15,126 nt of DNA from assembly GCA_937881505.1 (NCBI GenBank), contig CALGEM010000112.1, positions 1 to 15,126 on the forward strand, written 5' to 3'. Source of the stretch: an uncultured euryarchaeote. GTDB taxonomy: Archaea; Thermoplasmatota; Poseidoniia; Poseidoniales; Poseidoniaceae. Positions 13,923 to 15,126 of the stretch are shown here, one piece after another (the first letter of the stretch is position 1; each line of letters begins with the position of its first letter). The position numbers were made by a program, and so were the translations under genes. Below the pieces are notes generated by a model. It ran no database searches, was not told the DNA's origin, and worked only from the letters and a program-made list of their open reading frames with translations.

Positions 13923-15126
13923 ATGGACGAGCGTTCTTTGATTTACGATTGGAACACGGTCGAATACGACTTCAAGCGCGATGCATCCAACCACCCGCAT
14001 GGTGTTTGGTTTGACGATGAAACTCTAAGAGATGGACTGCAAAGCCCCAGTGCACGCAACCCAACCATCGAGCAAAAAATTGAGTTGCTCAGCTACATGG
14101 AAAAACTCGGGCTACAGAAGGTTGACTTGGGTCTGCCAGGAGCCGGGCCGTTCCACCGGTCCCACATCGACGCCATGCTCACACACATTCGTGAAAACGA
14201 CTACGCCATTCGACCCGGAGCGGCTGTTCGGACCCTCATGGGCGATATCGAGCCGCTGGTTGAAATGCAGGCCAAGCATGAGATGGAAATCCAAGCCTCC
14301 GCCTTCCTCGGTACCAGCCCGATTCGACAGTACACCGAAGGTTGGACGATGGAGAAACTCATGACCACCATGGAAAAAGCGGTCTCCTTTGCTGTGGAAA
14401 ACGATGTACCGGTCATGTTCGTGACCGAAGACACCACTCGCTCAAATCCTGAGGATGTGAAAATGATTTACCAGCGAGCCATGGAACTTGGTGTTCGCCG
14501 TCTTTGCGTCTGCGACACCTGCGGACACGTCACGCCAAACGGCGTCAAGAAACTCCTCGCCTTCATCGACGAAGAGGTCATCAAGGACGCTGGATATCAG
14601 CGCCGAGACATTGAGGTCAATTGGCACGGTCACCAAGACCGTGGCCTAGGTGTAGCCAACAACATCGCTGCTGTTGAAGCAGGTGCGGATGTCATTCACG
14701 GAACAGCCCTGGGTGTGGGCGAGCGTGCGGGTAATGCGCCGCTTGACCAAACGCTGGTGAATCTCAAACTCATGGGTGTCATTGACAATGACTTGACCTT
14801 GCTCGACACGTACATGCAGAAAGCCAACGAATACATCGAAGTCCCGCTACCCCGAAACTACCCGGTGTTTGGCGAGGACGCCTTTGAAACGGGCACGGGC
14901 GTGCACGCCTCTGCTGTCATCAAGGCCATGCGAAAAGGCGACGATTGGCTTGCTGACCGTGTTTATTCCGGTGTGCCTGCCGGTGATTTTGGACTCAAGC
15001 AAGTCATTCGAATTGGGCACATGTCCGGTCGTTCCAACATCATTTGGTGGCTTGAACAGAATGGTTATGAAGTTACAGATGAAAGTGGTCCGTTAAGATA
15101 TTCTTTTAGAGCATCAAGATATGATT
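13923..15126 (+). CDS. LeuA/NifV-family DRE-TIM metallolyase (2-isopropylmalate synthase-like), partial
   Basis: A Claisen-type condensing enzyme of the HMG-CoA-lyase-like TIM-barrel family, joining acetyl-CoA to a 2-oxo acid. The start is ATG and there are 401 residues to the window edge with no stop. Motifs: DDETLRDGLQSP (31-42; metal Asp32, catalytic Arg36), KVDLGLPGAGP, NWHGHQDRGLGVAN (metal ligands His235 and His237) and GERAGNAPLD with Asn271. After the barrel comes a communication region containing GTGVHASAVIKAM and RIGHMSGRSNIIWWL. The usual DTTLRDGEQSPG is altered (Glu to Leu), and the HCHNDLGLA motif reads NWHGHQDRGLG, so the substrate is uncertain: isopropylmalate, homocitrate, citramalate and Re-citrate synthases share this fold. 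Any C-terminal regulatory domain lies outside the window. The last 15 residues look disturbed by three single-base insertions. It follows gyrA by 116 bases with GGTGAG before the start. Confidence 0.85.
   Translation, partial: MDERSLIYDWNTVEYDFKRDASNHPHGVWFDDETLRDGLQSPSARNPTIEQKIELLSYMEKLGLQKVDLGLPGAGPFHRSHIDAMLTHIRENDYAIRPGAAVRTLMGDIEPLVEMQAKHEMEIQASAFLGTSPIRQYTEGWTMEKLMTTMEKAVSFAVENDVPVMFVTEDTTRSNPEDVKMIYQRAMELGVRRLCVCDTCGHVTPNGVKKLLAFIDEEVIKDAGYQRRDIEVNWHGHQDRGLGVANNIAAVEAGADVIHGTALGVGERAGNAPLDQTLVNLKLMGVIDNDLTLLDTYMQKANEYIEVPLPRNYPVFGEDAFETGTGVHASAVIKAMRKGDDWLADRVYSGVPAGDFGLKQVIRIGHMSGRSNIIWWLEQNGYEVTDESGPLRYSFRASRYD

Noticed and set aside
1..15126. CRISPR arrays, insertion sequences, integrase sites or phage genes
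   Set aside because: No direct-repeat arrays, terminal inverted repeats, transposase or integrase motifs were seen.

Overview
The window looks like a piece of a marine planktonic euryarchaeon, most likely Marine Group II (Poseidoniales) or a close relative. This is inferred from gene content and signals; no marker gene settles it. The grounds are: TATA-like boxes and Shine-Dalgarno motifs of the GGTGA and GGAGG kinds; a type I 3-dehydroquinate dehydratase; a bacterial-type gyrBA pair, which several euryarchaeal lineages acquired by transfer; and several acidic, N-glycosylation-sequon-rich surface proteins with one C-terminal membrane anchor, including a very large PKD-repeat protein. Coding density is high, there are nine protein genes, and no RNA gene, mobile element or CRISPR array was seen.

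Layout. Positions 1-2689 (minus strand) read, in transcription order, a secreted membrane-anchored M28 metallopeptidase, a three-TM protein with a carboxypeptidase-regulatory-like domain, and thymidylate kinase, whose C-terminus is out of frame near the window edge. A short divergent promoter (2690-2776) separates them from a plus-strand pair at 2777-8075: a 1,401-residue surface protein with a HELEH...WIDEG zinc-protease core, about six PKD-like domains and a C-terminal TM, then a 348-residue unknown protein of the same membrane topology. The unknown protein overlaps tail to tail with aroD (8062-8859, minus). A 296-base divergent intergenic region (8860-9155) has repeated ACCTCG elements and a hairpin on a TATA-like box. 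Then come gyrB, gyrA (11-base overlap, TTG start) and, 116 bases on, a LeuA/NifV-type DRE-TIM metallolyase that runs off the right edge.

How the genes fit. The two divergent protease genes and the unknown protein make a plausible extracellular protein-degradation module for a heterotroph that feeds on protein: a large endopeptidase-like surface enzyme and an exopeptidase-like M28 enzyme. gyrBA supplies negative supercoiling. aroD and the LeuA-like gene belong to aromatic and branched-chain (or related 2-oxo acid) biosynthesis, and tmk to dTTP supply.

Most worth a second look: the HExxH/PKD surface protein with its unknown partner; the repeat and hairpin arrangement upstream of gyrB; Gln at the GyrA position that is Ser83 in E. 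coli; and apparent single-base homopolymer insertions at both window edges, which distort the ends of tmk and the LeuA-like gene.
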